Assembly (NCBI GenBank): GCA_036503555.1
Contig: DASXWQ010000091.1
Location: 59,580 to 123,579, forward strand
Source of the DNA: Actinocatenispora sp036503555
GTDB lineage: Bacteria; Actinomycetota; Actinomycetes; Mycobacteriales; Micromonosporaceae
DNA length: 64,000 nucleotides
Reading direction: 5' to 3'
Below the pieces are notes generated by a model, which saw nothing but the letters and a program-made list of their open reading frames with translations, searched no databases and was not told the DNA's origin. Below, one piece after another: positions 15,725-24,480 of this stretch. The position numbers and the translations under genes were made by a program. Position 1 is the stretch's first letter; each line of letters starts with the position of its first letter.

Positions 15725-17074
15725 TCACTGGTGCTGGTACGCGCCGGCGTCGCGGGCGCCGGTCAGCTCCGTACCGTCGAGATCCCAGCGGAGGTCGTCC
15801 GCGTACTGCGCGTCCGGCTCGACGCCGACGCCGATCGCCGGGCTGCCCGCGGTCAGGTGCAGGTCCGGCGCGGTCGTACTGACCCAACCGGCGTCGGCGG
15901 TCCGCACGTCGTGCGCGCCGAGGGTGAACTGCCACTGCTGGCCCGGGTACGCCGTGACGTACACGTCGTTGTCCTCGTCGGCGCCCGCGCCGTCCTCGTA
16001 GCCCGGTTTCCACGCCACCGACAGGATGTTGTTGCGCAGCTTGAGAATGTCCGGCGAGCAGCCCGCGTCGCACACCCAGCCCTCGCTCAGGCCGCGACCG
16101 GTCGCCGGGTCGGTGCCCGCCTGCGGCAGCAGCACCGAGTTGTCGTACGCCTGCGTGCCGAGCACCGGCCCGAGGTTCGTGTCGTCCGCGCCGCGGGTCA
16201 CCAGGAACGCCCCGCGCGGCTTCGTCGACGTCACCGAGTTGTACGCGAACAGGTTGTCGCTCGCCGTCGCACCCGGCTCGTGCCCCAGCTCCGTGAACGT
16301 CTCGTTGTCGGCGGTCACGTTGTACGTGACGCGGTTGCGGTCGCCGTCGTACACCTCGACCGCGGCGCCGTCGTACGTGTAGTCGTCGCTGGCGGCGAAG
16401 CTGCCGCTGATCGTGTTGCGGGTGACGAGGTTGTCGTCGCCGTTCAGCAGCACGCCGAACGCGCCGGAGTCGTTGTCCGGCGCCGGATCGTTCACGCTCA
16501 TCGTGTCGTTGTCGACCAGCCGGCTCCACTGCACCGAGTTGAACGCGGCGGTGTCCATGATGGACACTCCGGCCACGTTGTGCTCGGCCAGCACCGAGTC
16601 GACGACGTCGTGCTGGCCCTTCGTGCCCGCGGGCGCCTTCGCCCTGCCGATCTCGAACCCGGCCCAGCCGCAGTCGGTCGCCGCCAGCTCCGTGACGACC
16701 CACCAGTTGCCCTCGATCGCCACGCAGGTCTCCCCGCCCGTGACGACCGGCAGGTCGCCGTCACCGTACGAGCCGACCGTGATGGGGGCTCCCGACGCGC
16801 CGTTCGACGACAGCGTCAGCGTGCCCGTCCACGACTCGTCCCGCTTGAGGTCGATCGTGTCGCCCGGCGCGAAGCCGTGCCCGTTCACCTTCGCCAGCGA
16901 CTTCCACGCCGCAGCCGGCGAGGTACCGGCGTTGGCGTCGCTGCCGCCCGTGGCATCCACGTAGTACGTGGTGCCCGCCGCCTGCGCCGCCGCGCCCACC
17001 ACACCCACCAGTACGCCGCCGGTCAGCGCGCCCAGCGCCACCGTGACGCCGACCCTCCGGTGCCACCCAGCCAT
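15725..17074 (-). CDS. Secreted right-handed beta-helix protein
   Basis: 449-residue protein with a signal peptide (about residues 1-33: charged start, hydrophobic core, AAAQAA cleavage region) and a parallel beta-helix opening typical of polysaccharide-acting proteins, TTYYVDATGGSDANAGTS then AWKSLAKVN. Repeated N-x-I/V-x strands run to about residue 370, and the ending is APDLHLTAGSPAIGVGV. This resembles pectate-lyase-like and Right_Handed_beta_helix proteins, so a role in binding or cutting external polysaccharide is likely, but catalytic residues are not recognised. ATG at 17074 with AGGGAG upstream. Confidence 0.85.
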   Translation of the reverse strand: MAGWHRRVGVTVALGALTGGVLVGVVGAAAQAAGTTYYVDATGGSDANAGTSPAAAWKSLAKVNGHGFAPGDTIDLKRDESWTGTLTLSSNGASGAPITVGSYGDGDLPVVTGGETCVAIEGNWWVVTELAATDCGWAGFEIGRAKAPAGTKGQHDVVDSVLAEHNVAGVSIMDTAAFNSVQWSRLVDNDTMSVNDPAPDNDSGAFGVLLNGDDNLVTRNTISGSFAASDDYTYDGAAVEVYDGDRNRVTYNVTADNETFTELGHEPGATASDNLFAYNSVTSTKPRGAFLVTRGADDTNLGPVLGTQAYDNSVLLPQAGTDPATGRGLSEGWVCDAGCSPDILKLRNNILSVAWKPGYEDGAGADEDNDVYVTAYPGQQWQFTLGAHDVRTADAGWVSTTAPDLHLTAGSPAIGVGVEPDAQYADDLRWDLDGTELTGARDAGAYQHQ

Positions 17075-17156
17075 CGCCACTCCCTGCCGTCCGCCCCCAG
17101 ACGCAAGGATGCTAGCGATCACCTCTCGACCGTGGCGTCCCGTTCCGGGCGTGCGG

Positions 17157-19112
17157 TCACCAGGTGACGCGTTGCAGGGCGGGTTTGGTGAGCAGGGCGG
17201 ACTCGGCGGGCTTCGGACGCGGGTCGATCGAACGCTCCACGAAGATCGCGTGCCACACGCAGAACACCAGCACCGTCCACACCTTGCGGCTGTTGTCGGC
17301 GTCGCCCTTGCGGTGCGCGTCGAGCAGCTTCCGCACGTACGGCAGGTCGATGAGCTCGCCCGCAGCCGACTGGGCGAGGATCATCGCGGCCCACTCGTAC
17401 ATGTCGTTCTTGAGCCAGACGCGGGTCGGCGTCGGGAAACCCCACTTGCGGCGGTTGACGATCGGCGGCGGGACGATGTTGCGCATCGCCTGGCGCAGCG
17501 CGTATTTCGTGTGGTTGCCGCGCAGCGTGACCTTCAGCTCGGTCGGGATGTTCGCCGCTAGCTCGAACACCACCGGGTCCAGGAACGGCACCCGCACCTC
17601 CAGCGAGTGCGCCATCGACATCAGGTCCGCCTTGACGAGGATGTCGCCGCGCAGCCACGTGTACAGGTCGATGTACTGCATGCGGGTGACCTCGTCGAGG
17701 TGCGCGCACTCGGCGTACAGCGGGGCGGTGACGTCGGTGTAGCGCACGGACGGGTCGTAGTAGCGCATCAGCGTGCGCTTCTCCTCCTCGGAGAAGATCC
17801 GCGCGTTGCCGTAGTACCGCTGCTCCAGCGGGACGGTGCCGCGGTCGATGAAGCTCTTGCCCTTGACGCCCTCGGGCATGACGTTCGCCACGGAACGCAG
17901 GCCGCGCTTGATGCCGTCCGGCATGGCGGCGACGCTGCGCAGCGAGAGCGGCTCCCGGTAGATCGTGTACCCGCCGAAGAACTCGTCCGCGCCCTCGCCC
18001 GACAGCACCGCCGTGACGTGCTCGGCCGCCTTGCGGTTGACGAAGTAGAGCGGGACCAGCGCCGGGTCGGCCACCGGGTCGTCCAGGTGCCACACGATCC
18101 GCGGCAGCTGCTCCATCATGTCCTGCGGCCCGATCTTCGTCGGGATCAGCTCCACGCCGAGGTGCCGGGCCGAGTCGGCGGCCACGTCGATCTCGGAGTA
18201 GCCGGGCACGTCGTACCCGACGGTGAAGGTCTTGAGCTTCGGGTTGATCTCGCGGGCCAGGGCGACCACCGCGGTCGAGTCGATGCCCGACGACAGCAGG
18301 GCGCCCAGCGGCACCTCGGAACGCATGTGCAGCCGTACCGACTCGCGCAGCGTGTCCTCGATCTTCTTGTACAGCGCCTGCTCGTCGGTGACCGGCGCCG
18401 GCCGGAAGTCGGCCCGGTAGTACCGGGAGAGCTGGACGGGCTCCCCCGGCCGGTACGTGAACGCCTGGCCGCACTCGACCCGGTTGATGCCCCGGTGCAT
18501 CGTCGTCGGCTCGGGCACGTACTGCAGGGTGAGGTAGTGCGACAGGTTCGCGTGGTCGATGCCGTTGTTGCCGGCGCGGGCCGACGGCGCGAAGGGCATC
18601 AGCGCCTTCTTCTCGCTCGTCAGGTACAGCCCGTCGTTGGTGAGCAGGTAGAACAGCGGCTTGATGCCGAACGGGTCGCGGGCGCCGACCGCGCGCCGCT
18701 CCACCTTGTCCCAGATCACGAACGCGAACATGCCGCGCAGCCGGCGCAGCGCCGTCTCCAGGCCCCAGTGGTGGTACGCGGCGAGGATGACCTCGCCGTC
18801 CCCGTCGGTCTCGAACTTCGCGTTGCACTCGCGGCGCAGCTGCTCGCGCAGCTCGATGTAGTTGTAGATCTCACCGTTGAAGGTCAGCAGGTAGCGGTCG
18901 AGGTAGCGCAGCGGCTGGTGGCTGTGCGCCACGTCGATGAAGGCGAGCCGCTTGAACCCGCACACCACGTCCCCGCCCGGCGAGTCGCCGAACGTCTCGA
19001 CCCCGGTGTCGTCGGGACCGCGGTGGTGCAGGTTCTCCAGCGCGTCGGCGATGCTGTCGCGATGGACGCCGGCTATGCCGTGGGCGCTGACGAAGGTGAG
19101 CAGTCCGCACAT
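17157..19112 (-). CDS. asnB: Glutamine-hydrolysing asparagine synthetase
   Basis: 651-residue class II amidotransferase that makes asparagine from aspartate, glutamine and ATP. The start codon is fixed at 19112 because Cys2 (MCGLL) must be the N-terminal nucleophile. The glutaminase domain (about 1-195) shows HHRGPDD, FNGEIYNY and DGDGEVIL; the synthetase domain has the ATP loop LSSGIDST near residue 275 and LSGEGADEFFGGY. Its length matches the actinobacterial AsnB branch. No regulatory element was recognised. Confidence 0.95.
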   Translation of the reverse strand: MCGLLTFVSAHGIAGVHRDSIADALENLHHRGPDDTGVETFGDSPGGDVVCGFKRLAFIDVAHSHQPLRYLDRYLLTFNGEIYNYIELREQLRRECNAKFETDGDGEVILAAYHHWGLETALRRLRGMFAFVIWDKVERRAVGARDPFGIKPLFYLLTNDGLYLTSEKKALMPFAPSARAGNNGIDHANLSHYLTLQYVPEPTTMHRGINRVECGQAFTYRPGEPVQLSRYYRADFRPAPVTDEQALYKKIEDTLRESVRLHMRSEVPLGALLSSGIDSTAVVALAREINPKLKTFTVGYDVPGYSEIDVAADSARHLGVELIPTKIGPQDMMEQLPRIVWHLDDPVADPALVPLYFVNRKAAEHVTAVLSGEGADEFFGGYTIYREPLSLRSVAAMPDGIKRGLRSVANVMPEGVKGKSFIDRGTVPLEQRYYGNARIFSEEEKRTLMRYYDPSVRYTDVTAPLYAECAHLDEVTRMQYIDLYTWLRGDILVKADLMSMAHSLEVRVPFLDPVVFELAANIPTELKVTLRGNHTKYALRQAMRNIVPPPIVNRRKWGFPTPTRVWLKNDMYEWAAMILAQSAAGELIDLPYVRKLLDAHRKGDADNSRKVWTVLVFCVWHAIFVERSIDPRPKPAESALLTKPALQRVTW

Positions 19113-19338
19113 GGCCGCCATCTTTCCATGCGGAGGGTGGTCGCTGCGCGTGTGACCGCACACCCCGGCGCCCGGTGCCGGTTTGGCCACCCGGCTACAC
19201 GCTCACCCCGAACGTCCCCCTCGGCGTGTCGGCACCACCCGCCCGCGCGTCGCGGAGGCTCATCGGGCCCCGACACCGCGGGTACGCGGGGCTAGGCTCC
19301 ACCCGGTGCCGTGTCCGGCGCCACGGCGTTGTTAAGTT

Positions 19339-19356
19339 GGCGAACACCCGTTCGCC
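19339..19356. promoter_or_regulatory. Inverted repeat before the dehydrogenase operon
   Basis: GGCGAAC (19339-19345) and GTTCGCC (19350-19356) are perfect 7-base arms with a 4-base loop, ending 18 bases before the start of the flavin subunit gene. An AT-rich gttgttaagtt immediately upstream may hold a -10 element. It could be an operator or a leader hairpin. Confidence 0.45.
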
Positions 19357-19374
19357 TCACCGAACAGGAGACGA

Positions 19375-20583
19375 GTGTTCAGCCAGTCACCGCCGGCCAC
19401 CGCGGACGTGGTGGTCATCGGCGCCGGCATCGTCGGCGCCTGCTGCGGGTACGAGCTCGCGGCACGCGGGCTGTCCGTGCTGATCGTCGACCGCGGCGCG
19501 GTCGCGGCCGGTACCACCGCCGCCGGCGAGGGCAACCTGCTCGTCTCGGACAAGACGCCCGGCCCCGAGCTGACCCTCGCCACGCTGTCGCTCGCCCTGT
19601 GGCGGGAGCTGCCCGACCGGCTCACCGCCGACCTCGGCCACGTACCGGACCTGGAGCTGGAGGACAAGGGCGGGCTGATGGTCGCGCGTACCGAGGCGGC
19701 GGCGACCGCCCTGCGTGCGCTCGCCGAGACGCAGCGCAAGGCCGGCGTGACCGCCGATGAGGTCGCCGCCGACGCCGTACCCGAGCTGGAGCCGCACCTC
19801 ACCCGCGAGCTCGCGACCACCGTCTACTACCCGCAGGACCAGCAGGTGCAGCCGGTGCTCGCGGCCACCGCGATCCTCGCCGCGGCCGTCGCCCGCGGTG
19901 CCACCGTCGCACCCGACGCGGAGGTCACCGGGGTCGAACGGACGACCGGCGGGCTGCGCGTGCAGACCACGACCGGCCCGGTGAGCACGCCCGCGGTCGT
20001 GGTCGCGGCGGGCCCGTGGTCCGGCCGGATCGCGGCGCTCGCGCAGGGCCGGCTGCCGGTGGAGCCGCGGCGCGGCCTGGTGCTCGTCACCGAGCCGCTG
20101 CCACCGACCGTCCGGCACAAGGTGTACGACGCCGGGTACGTCGCGGACGTCGGCTCGGCCGACGCCGGGCTCGCGTCCTCGGCGGTGGTGGAGGCGACCC
20201 GGGCCGGCACCGTCCTCATCGGCTCCACCCGGGAACGCATCGGCTTCGACGACTCGGTCCGGGTCGCCGCGCTGCGGCTGCTCGCCGCCGGTGCCGTCGC
20301 GCTGTTCCCGGTGCTGGGCGCCGCCACCGCGATCCGCGCGTACGGCGGGTTCCGCCCGTACAGCCCCGACCATCTGCCCGTCATCGGGCCCGACCCGGCC
20401 GTACCGGGGCTCTGGTACGCGACGGGTCACGAGGGCGCGGGCATCGGCCTGGCGCCCGCGACCGGCCGGCTGCTCGGCGAGCTGTTCGTCGGGGCGCCGC
20501 CGTCGACCGACCCCACACCGTTCGCGGCGGACCGGCCCAGCCTGTCCGCCGCGGCCCCGAGCACAGTCGGAGACACCGAATGA
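19375..20583 (+). CDS. FAD-dependent amino-acid dehydrogenase, HcnC/DAO-like subunit
   Basis: 402-residue D-amino-acid-oxidase-fold flavoprotein with the FAD site VVIGAGIVGACCGYELAARG (12-31) and the C-terminal GFRPYSPDHLPVIGP and GHEGAGIGLAP segments. It matches the beta/C subunit of three-part dehydrogenases (HcnABC, opine and nopaline oxidases, D-hydroxyproline dehydrogenase), which oxidise the C-N bond of an amino acid or opine. GTG start with CAGGAGA upstream. The next gene starts inside its stop (ATGA), and the three genes form one operon. Confidence 0.88.
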   Translation: MFSQSPPATADVVVIGAGIVGACCGYELAARGLSVLIVDRGAVAAGTTAAGEGNLLVSDKTPGPELTLATLSLALWRELPDRLTADLGHVPDLELEDKGGLMVARTEAAATALRALAETQRKAGVTADEVAADAVPELEPHLTRELATTVYYPQDQQVQPVLAATAILAAAVARGATVAPDAEVTGVERTTGGLRVQTTTGPVSTPAVVVAAGPWSGRIAALAQGRLPVEPRRGLVLVTEPLPPTVRHKVYDAGYVADVGSADAGLASSAVVEATRAGTVLIGSTRERIGFDDSVRVAALRLLAAGAVALFPVLGAATAIRAYGGFRPYSPDHLPVIGPDPAVPGLWYATGHEGAGIGLAPATGRLLGELFVGAPPSTDPTPFAADRPSLSAAAPSTVGDTE

Positions 20584-20918
20584 CGTCCGACGGTGACAGC
20601 CCGCGCCGGGTGACCGACGACCCGGTCGAACCGACCGCCGAACCCGTCGAGCGGATCACCGTGGACGGCACGGCCGTCCCGCTGCGGCCCGGCGAGACGC
20701 TGGCCGCGGCGATGCTGGCGAGCGGCCGGACGAGTTGGCGGCGTACCCGCTTCGGCGGCCGGCCGCGCGGCGTGTACTGCGGCATCGGCGTCTGCTACGA
20801 CTGCCTCGTCACCGTCAACGGCGTGCCCGGCATCCGGGCCTGCCGGTACACCGCCCGGCCGGGCGACGCGGTCACCACCGGCCCGGCCGAACCCGTCCTG
20901 GACGGAGCACCCCAGTGA
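20580..20918 (+). CDS. [2Fe-2S] ferredoxin-like subunit (HcnA-like)
   Basis: 112-residue protein with the plant-type cluster motif Cys67-x4-Cys72-x2-Cys75 and Cys88, in GVYCGIGVCYDC and RACRY. It corresponds to the small alpha/A subunit of HcnABC-like dehydrogenases, which passes electrons between the flavin subunits and the membrane chain. A family member normally lacks the about 20-residue acidic N-terminal lead seen here. Overlaps both neighbours by four bases. Confidence 0.88.
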   Translation: MTSDGDSPRRVTDDPVEPTAEPVERITVDGTAVPLRPGETLAAAMLASGRTSWRRTRFGGRPRGVYCGIGVCYDCLVTVNGVPGIRACRYTARPGDAVTTGPAEPVLDGAPQ

Positions 20919-22375
20919 TACCCACCCGGGCGGCCGACGTGGTCGTGGTCGGCGCCGGCCCGGCCGGGCTGCACGCCGCGGTCCAGGCCGCCGACGGCGG
21001 CGCGAGCGTCCTGCTGATCGACTCCGACGTACGGCCCGGCGGGCAGTACCACCGGCAGCTGCCGGTGGAGTACGGCGCGGTGCATCCGGAGCGGGCGCAC
21101 CACGACCAGGCCGAGGCGGCCGAGCTGATCGCGCGGCTCGCCCGGCACCGGCGGGTCACCCAACGCCAGAACGTCACGGTGTGGGCGGCGGAACCGCGCC
21201 TCGGCGGCGGCGCCCTGCTCTACCTCGCCGACACCAGCACCGGCCGCGCGCTGGACATCGGCGTGATCGCCGCACCCCGGGTGATCCTGGCCACCGGCGC
21301 GTACGACCGGGTCGTGCCGTTCCCCGGGTGGGACCTGCCCGGCGTGTACACGGCGGGTGCCGCGCAGGCGCTCGCCAAGGGCTCCCGGGTACTCGTCGGG
21401 CAGCGCGTGCTCGTCGCCGGTACCGGACCGTTCCTGCTGCCGGTCGCGGCGGCGCTGATCGACGCGGGCGCCGAGCTGGCCGGCGTCCTGGAGGCGAACC
21501 ACACGCGGGGCTGGCTGCGCCGGCCGCGGGCGATGGCGCTCGCGCCGGAGAAGGTCGCCGAGGCCGCCCGGTACACGGCGACGCTGACCCGGCACCGGAC
21601 CCGGGTCCGCGCCGGCCGCGCCGTCGTGGCGGTGCACGGCACCGACCGGATCGAGGCCGCCACCGTCGCGAAGCTCACCGCCGACTGGAGCATCGTCCCC
21701 GGGTCGGAACGCCGGGTCGACGTGGACGCCGTCGCCGTCGGGTACGGCTTCACGCCGCAGCTCGACCTGGCGCTCGCGCTGGGCTGCGCCACCGGGCCCG
21801 GCCCGGACGGCGCGCCGGTCGTCACCGCCGACGACTACCAGCAGACCACCGTCGCCGGGGTGTACGCGGCGGGCGAGCTGACCGGCGTCGGCGGCGCAGT
21901 GCTGTCCGCCGCCGAGGGCGCGCTGGCCGGCCTCGCCACCGCCCTCGACCTCGGTACGCTCGGCGAGCGCGGGCACAGCGCGCGGGCCGCCGCCTGGCGC
22001 GGCGTGCGCTCCCGGTACCAGCGCTTCGCCACGGCACTCGCCGCCGTCTACCCGGTCCGCGACGGCTGGCGGGGCTGGCTGTCCGACTCGACGCTGGTCT
22101 GCCGGTGCGAGGAGGTGCCGTACCGCCGGCTGCGCGAGGCGGTCGAGCAGCGCGGCGCGACCGGCCTGCGCACGGCGAAGCTGACGACACGCTGCGGGAT
22201 GGGCATGTGCCAGGGGCGGATCTGCGGCGCGAACGTCGCGGCGCTCACCGCCGGGCTCGCCGGCCGCGACGAGACCGGCGTCGCCGACCCGCTGGCGCTG
22301 TCCACCCGCCCGATCGTCACCCCGATCAGCCTCGCCGAGCTGGCCGCCGAGCCCGAGCACACCGACCCGGCCTGA
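20915..22375 (+). CDS. FAD/NAD-binding dehydrogenase subunit with BFD-like Cys cluster (HcnB-like)
   Basis: 486-residue flavoprotein with two dinucleotide sites, VVVGAGPAGLHAAVQAADGG (9-28) and RVLVAGTGPFLLP. A C-terminal cysteine domain shows CRCEEVPY and TTRCGMGMCQGRICG, likely binding a second [2Fe-2S]. This is the B subunit of the HcnABC-like complexes. The GTG start lies within the stop of the ferredoxin gene. Known substrates of relatives are glycine (to cyanide), opines and cis-4-hydroxy-D-proline; the sequence alone does not decide. Confidence 0.88.
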   Translation: MIPTRAADVVVVGAGPAGLHAAVQAADGGASVLLIDSDVRPGGQYHRQLPVEYGAVHPERAHHDQAEAAELIARLARHRRVTQRQNVTVWAAEPRLGGGALLYLADTSTGRALDIGVIAAPRVILATGAYDRVVPFPGWDLPGVYTAGAAQALAKGSRVLVGQRVLVAGTGPFLLPVAAALIDAGAELAGVLEANHTRGWLRRPRAMALAPEKVAEAARYTATLTRHRTRVRAGRAVVAVHGTDRIEAATVAKLTADWSIVPGSERRVDVDAVAVGYGFTPQLDLALALGCATGPGPDGAPVVTADDYQQTTVAGVYAAGELTGVGGAVLSAAEGALAGLATALDLGTLGERGHSARAAAWRGVRSRYQRFATALAAVYPVRDGWRGWLSDSTLVCRCEEVPYRRLREAVEQRGATGLRTAKLTTRCGMGMCQGRICGANVAALTAGLAGRDETGVADPLALSTRPIVTPISLAELAAEPEHTDPA

Positions 22376-22403
22376 GCCGGCGGCACCCCGCTGCCGCCGC
22401 CGG
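22376..22403 (+). terminator. Hairpin after the HcnABC-like operon
   Basis: gccggcggca (22376-22385) pairs with tgccgccg (22392-22399) right after the TGA. The stem is strong with no T-run, as is usual for terminators in this GC range. Confidence 0.55.
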
Positions 22404-22463
22404 CACCAGCCGCGCCGGTATCGTCGCAGCCGGACATCGGCGTACGGACGGTGCGGAGGCGGC

Positions 22464-23648
22464 GTGAACCGGACAGCGGGCGGGGTACGACCGGCCGTCC
22501 TCGTCGCGGTCGGTGCGGTGGCGCTGGTGGTCACCGTGCTCATCGGATATGCCGTGACGGGCGCGACGGGCGCCGACCCCGGGCCGTCGGCCACCCCGAC
22601 ACGCCGCGCGTCGACGGCGACCGCGCCGGGGCGTACGGTGCCGGGCCGGTTCACCGTCGGCGTCGGGCACGACCAGGCGAGCCGCACCGACGGCGCCGCG
22701 CCGGCCGCGCTCGCCCGGGCCCGGGCGCAGCTGCGCGCGCTGCGCGGCGTCCAGACGGTACGGCTGATGGGCTGGGGCACCGACAACCCCGAGCCGAGCC
22801 CCGGCCGGTACGACTGGGCCAGCCTGGACCGCCGCATCGCCGAGATCGCCCGTACCGACGGGATCCCGGTCGTGGTGTTGTTCGGCGCGCCGGACTGGAT
22901 GAAGGGCGGCCGGGCCGGGCACACCGACTGGGACCGGTTGGCGGACCGGCCCGACGCGGCGCACTTCCGCGACTTCGCCGCGCTCGCGGTCGCGCTGGCC
23001 CGCCGCCACCCCGAGGTCCGGTACTTCCAGGTCTGGCGCGGCTTCGAGAACTTCTGGAACGAGGACGCGAACCGCTGGGATCAGGAGTCGTACACCGCGC
23101 TCTACAACACCGTGTACGACGCGCTGCGCAAGCAGGACCCGGCGATGCACGTCGGCGGGCCGGACATGCCGGTCGAGGCGTACCGGGATCCGCACGCGGC
23201 CGGGTACCCGTCGGGCGTGCGCGGTCCGTGGGGCACCGTCGACCAGCGCCCGCTGGACGCGCTCGGCTACTGGCTGGCGCACAAGCACGGCGCGCAGTTC
23301 CTGACGCTCGGCACCGAGCTGGACACCCGGGACGGCTACCACCCGCCGACCGCGCAGGCGGTGTCGCGGTACGGGGCGCTGTCGGCGTGGATCCGGGCGC
23401 GGACGTCGCTGCCGGTCTGGTGGTCGGTGATCTCGGCGCCGGCCCGCGCCGGCAGCGCGCTGATGACGCCGGCGTCGCTGCGCGCGGCGCTGACGGCGAT
23501 GCGGGACGGTGGCGCGCGCGTGGCGGTGTTCGACGGGCCGCAGTGCGAGGACCCGCACCAGCCCTGCCTGTGGACCGACACCCGCACCGCCGACGGCGGC
23601 CGGCCCACCGACCTCGCCCCGGTGCTGCGCGCCTTCGCCGCCGGCTGA
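22464..23648 (+). CDS. Membrane-anchored TIM-barrel glycoside hydrolase-like protein
   Basis: 394-residue protein with an N-terminal anchor (about residues 9-31), a Thr/Ala/Pro-rich linker to about residue 60, and a barrel domain resembling GH39/GH5-type hydrolases: GRYDWASLDRRIAEI, IPVVVLFGAPDWM, and FQVWRGFENFWNE, where the acid/base Glu would lie. A late TLGTELDT or WWSV segment may hold the nucleophile. The substrate is unknown. GTG start. It ends in a hairpin shared with the convergent flavin-binding gene. Confidence 0.75.
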   Translation: MNRTAGGVRPAVLVAVGAVALVVTVLIGYAVTGATGADPGPSATPTRRASTATAPGRTVPGRFTVGVGHDQASRTDGAAPAALARARAQLRALRGVQTVRLMGWGTDNPEPSPGRYDWASLDRRIAEIARTDGIPVVVLFGAPDWMKGGRAGHTDWDRLADRPDAAHFRDFAALAVALARRHPEVRYFQVWRGFENFWNEDANRWDQESYTALYNTVYDALRKQDPAMHVGGPDMPVEAYRDPHAAGYPSGVRGPWGTVDQRPLDALGYWLAHKHGAQFLTLGTELDTRDGYHPPTAQAVSRYGALSAWIRARTSLPVWWSVISAPARAGSALMTPASLRAALTAMRDGGARVAVFDGPQCEDPHQPCLWTDTRTADGGRPTDLAPVLRAFAAG

Positions 23649-23672
23649 CCGCCGGCCACGCGGTCGGCCGGC
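23640..23672. terminator. Bidirectional hairpin between convergent genes
   Basis: GCCGGC-t-GACCGC (23640-23652) pairs with GCGGTC-g-GCCGGC (23660-23672) around a 7-base loop. It overlaps the glycoside hydrolase stop and lies 25 bases from the stop of the minus-strand gene. Confidence 0.65.
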
Positions 23673-23696
23673 GCGGATGCGGCCCCGGCGCGCGCC

Positions 23697-24104
23697 TCAG
23701 TCCTGGCGCATGCGCCCCCAGCCGTGCCAGCTCTCGATCTCGATCCAGGCGTTGACCCGGCGCCGGTCCCGCGTCGGGTACGCCTTGCCGGTGTAGTGCC
23801 GCGACAGGCTGTCGATGCCGGACAGGTCGGTGTCCTCGGCCATCTCGGCGACCCGCCCCTGGAGGCTGACGTGCGTGTACCAGTCGCCCTCGGCGAGCAC
23901 CGTCAGCGAGACGCGCGGATCCTCGCGCAGGTACGCGATGCGCCGGCGGCCCTCGTCCATGTTGACGAGGATCCGGTCGCCGTCCCAGCGGTACCAGGTG
24001 GCGACGGTGACCGGCTGGCCGTCCGGCCGTACGCTCGCGATCACGGCCGGGTTGGGCGCGGCGATCAGCTCGCGGGCTTCGTCGGGCAGCGGCGTGCTCG
24101 GCAT
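23697..24104 (-). CDS. Pyridoxamine-5'-phosphate-oxidase-like flavin/F420-binding protein
   Basis: 135-residue split-barrel protein of the PNPOx-like superfamily, with AVIASVRPDGQPVTVATWY near the N-terminus and RVSLTVLAEGDWYTHVSLQG in the middle. Actinobacterial members of this size usually bind F420 or FMN and reduce small substrates. It ends WHGWGR, a frequent ending in the F420 class. ATG start with AAGGGAG upstream. Confidence 0.85.
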   Translation of the reverse strand: MPSTPLPDEARELIAAPNPAVIASVRPDGQPVTVATWYRWDGDRILVNMDEGRRRIAYLREDPRVSLTVLAEGDWYTHVSLQGRVAEMAEDTDLSGIDSLSRHYTGKAYPTRDRRRVNAWIEIESWHGWGRMRQD

Positions 24105-24159
24105 GGGTGACTCCCTTTCGGTCTCGACTGTGCCGAGTACATCACGCATCCCCGGACCC

Positions 24160-24480
24160 CGCCCACACAAACGTCTCGCGTCGTCGTGGGCGCCCCGGGC
24201 GACGCGGAACGGGGACACCGTCAGGGCGAGCGCGGCGCACGGCGAAGCCGACGGCGCCGGCCACGAGCGCGGCGCGGTAGCCGACCGCGTCGGCGAGCAG
24301 CCCGGCCAGCGGCGCGCCGACGGTCGGCGCGCCGCGGTGGGTACGGCAGCCACTGCGCGGCGCCGACCAGCCCGATCTCGATGGCCGACGGGCCGGGCCA
24401 GCGCCGGCTCGGTCACCTGCGGGACCGGCGAACCGAACGCCGAGACGGTCTCGGCGACCCCCACGGACGGGGCCCCGCAT
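24160..24480 (-). pseudogene. MFS transporter remnant, both ends kept
   Basis: Three out-of-register pieces of a major-facilitator transporter. AETVSAFGSPVPQVTEPAL and GPSAIEIGLVGAAQWLPYP match the first two helices, then the sequence jumps to VGAPLAGLLADAVGYRAALV and LTVSPFRVARGAH, a C-terminal stretch. The central helices are gone and the frame changes at least twice. A piece with the missing central part lies at 28.5-28.9 kb on the same strand. Exact ends are uncertain. Confidence 0.6.

Noticed and set aside
17147..17166. Palindrome gtcaccaggtgac at the asnB stop
   Set aside because: Falls across the asnB coding end and has no hairpin length or position that suggests a function.
19375..22375. 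Direct assignment as hydrogen cyanide synthase hcnABC
   Set aside because: The subunits are shared with opine and D-hydroxyproline dehydrogenases, so cyanide production cannot be claimed from motifs.
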